Shown here: in pieces, positions 63,836 through 64,000 of the stretch
Layout of the letters: each line of letters opens with the position of its first letter
Position numbering within the stretch: position 1 is the stretch's first letter
Assembly (NCBI GenBank): GCA_024743195.1
Contig: JANSXE010000013.1
Location: 1 to 64,000, forward strand
DNA length: 64,000 bases
Direction: 5' to 3'
DNA from: Alphaproteobacteria bacterium
GTDB taxonomy: Bacteria; Pseudomonadota; Alphaproteobacteria; UBA8366; Aestuariispiraceae
Program-made: the position numbers and the translations under genes
The notes under the pieces: model-generated
Seen by the model: only the letters and a program-made list of their open reading frames with translations
What the model was told of the DNA's origin: nothing
Database searches by the model: none

Positions 63836-64000
63836 CTAGACCTGCAGGATTTCCTCTTCCTTCTCCGCCAGGATCCCGTCGACCTCCGCGACCGTCCGAT
63901 CGGTCAGCTTCTGGATCTCGTCCGCCAGGCGTCGCGCCTCGTCCTGACCGAGGTCGCCGTCCTTCTCCTGCTTTTTCGCCGCGTCCATGCCGTCGCGGCG
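63836..64000 (-). CDS. frr: Ribosome recycling factor, 5' part outside the window
   Basis: Only the last 54 residues are present, beginning RRDGMDAAKKQEKDGDLG and ending DGILAEKEEEILQV, matching the C-terminal helix of domain I of RRF. RRF splits post-termination ribosomes with EF-G. The rest lies beyond the right edge. It is the first gene in this window of the frr-uppS-cdsA-dxr-rseP-bamA run. Confidence 0.94.
   Translation of the reverse strand, partial: RRDGMDAAKKQEKDGDLGQDEARRLADEIQKLTDRTVAEVDGILAEKEEEILQV

Overview
The window reads as one contiguous piece of the main chromosome of a GC-rich alphaproteobacterium. Three things support this. The gene orders trpD-trpC-moaC-moeA-lexA, kdsA-pyrG-secG-tpiA and frr-uppS-cdsA-dxr-rseP-bamA-ompH-lpxD-fabZ-lpxA-lpxI-lpxB are typical of that class. 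lexA carries an alphaproteobacterial SOS box (GAAC-N7-GAAC). The lipid A genes mark a Gram-negative envelope. I cannot name a genus; the proteins look Rhodospirillales- or Rhizobiales-like. No IS element, prophage, CRISPR array, rRNA or tRNA was seen.

Left part (1-10668). The end of groEL with its terminator is followed by a zinc alcohol dehydrogenase, an inositol-monophosphatase-type phosphatase, a 3-hydroxyisobutyrate-dehydrogenase-type enzyme and a class III nucleotide cyclase, all on the plus strand. A minus-strand trio (DUF4112 protein, glutamine-synthetase-like ligase, mazG) and a membrane histidine kinase follow.

Terminus (about 10670-10800). The short space between two converging genes contains a near-perfect dif site for XerC/XerD. 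Gene strand preference and KOPS-like octamers both flip around it, so the chromosome very probably finishes replication here.

Middle (10801-33669). A cell-wall and replication cluster (mltB-type transglycosylase, rlpA, dacA, tmk, holB, tatD, MBL hydrolase) runs toward dif. An accessory stretch follows: a degenerate EAL protein; a small-protein/M29-like pair; an F420-hydrogenase-beta-type Fe-S flavoprotein overlapping an ACT protein; a diaminopropionate ammonia-lyase/M24 peptidase operon with a divergent AsnC regulator; a DUF4863 protein; and a SufR-like regulator. Then come infA, a CheY-like regulator, an acyl-CoA ligase/NIPSNAP pair, a PleD-like protein with a ruined GGDEF site, and a FrnE-type DsbA protein.

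Right part (33863-64000). Mostly housekeeping: kdsA, pyrG, secG and tpiA, with an Mrr-type restriction gene inserted between secG and tpiA; a SurA/PpiD-like foldase; a divergent polysaccharide deacetylase; trpDC-moaC-moeA-lexA; comEC; gltX and gltA, both with structured leaders; and the lipid A / outer-membrane assembly / isoprenoid / phospholipid operon ending in a partial frr.

The strongest non-gene signal is dif. The least explained coding signals are the 79-residue protein with its M29-like partner, the Mrr insertion, and two c-di-GMP-type proteins that have lost their catalytic residues.
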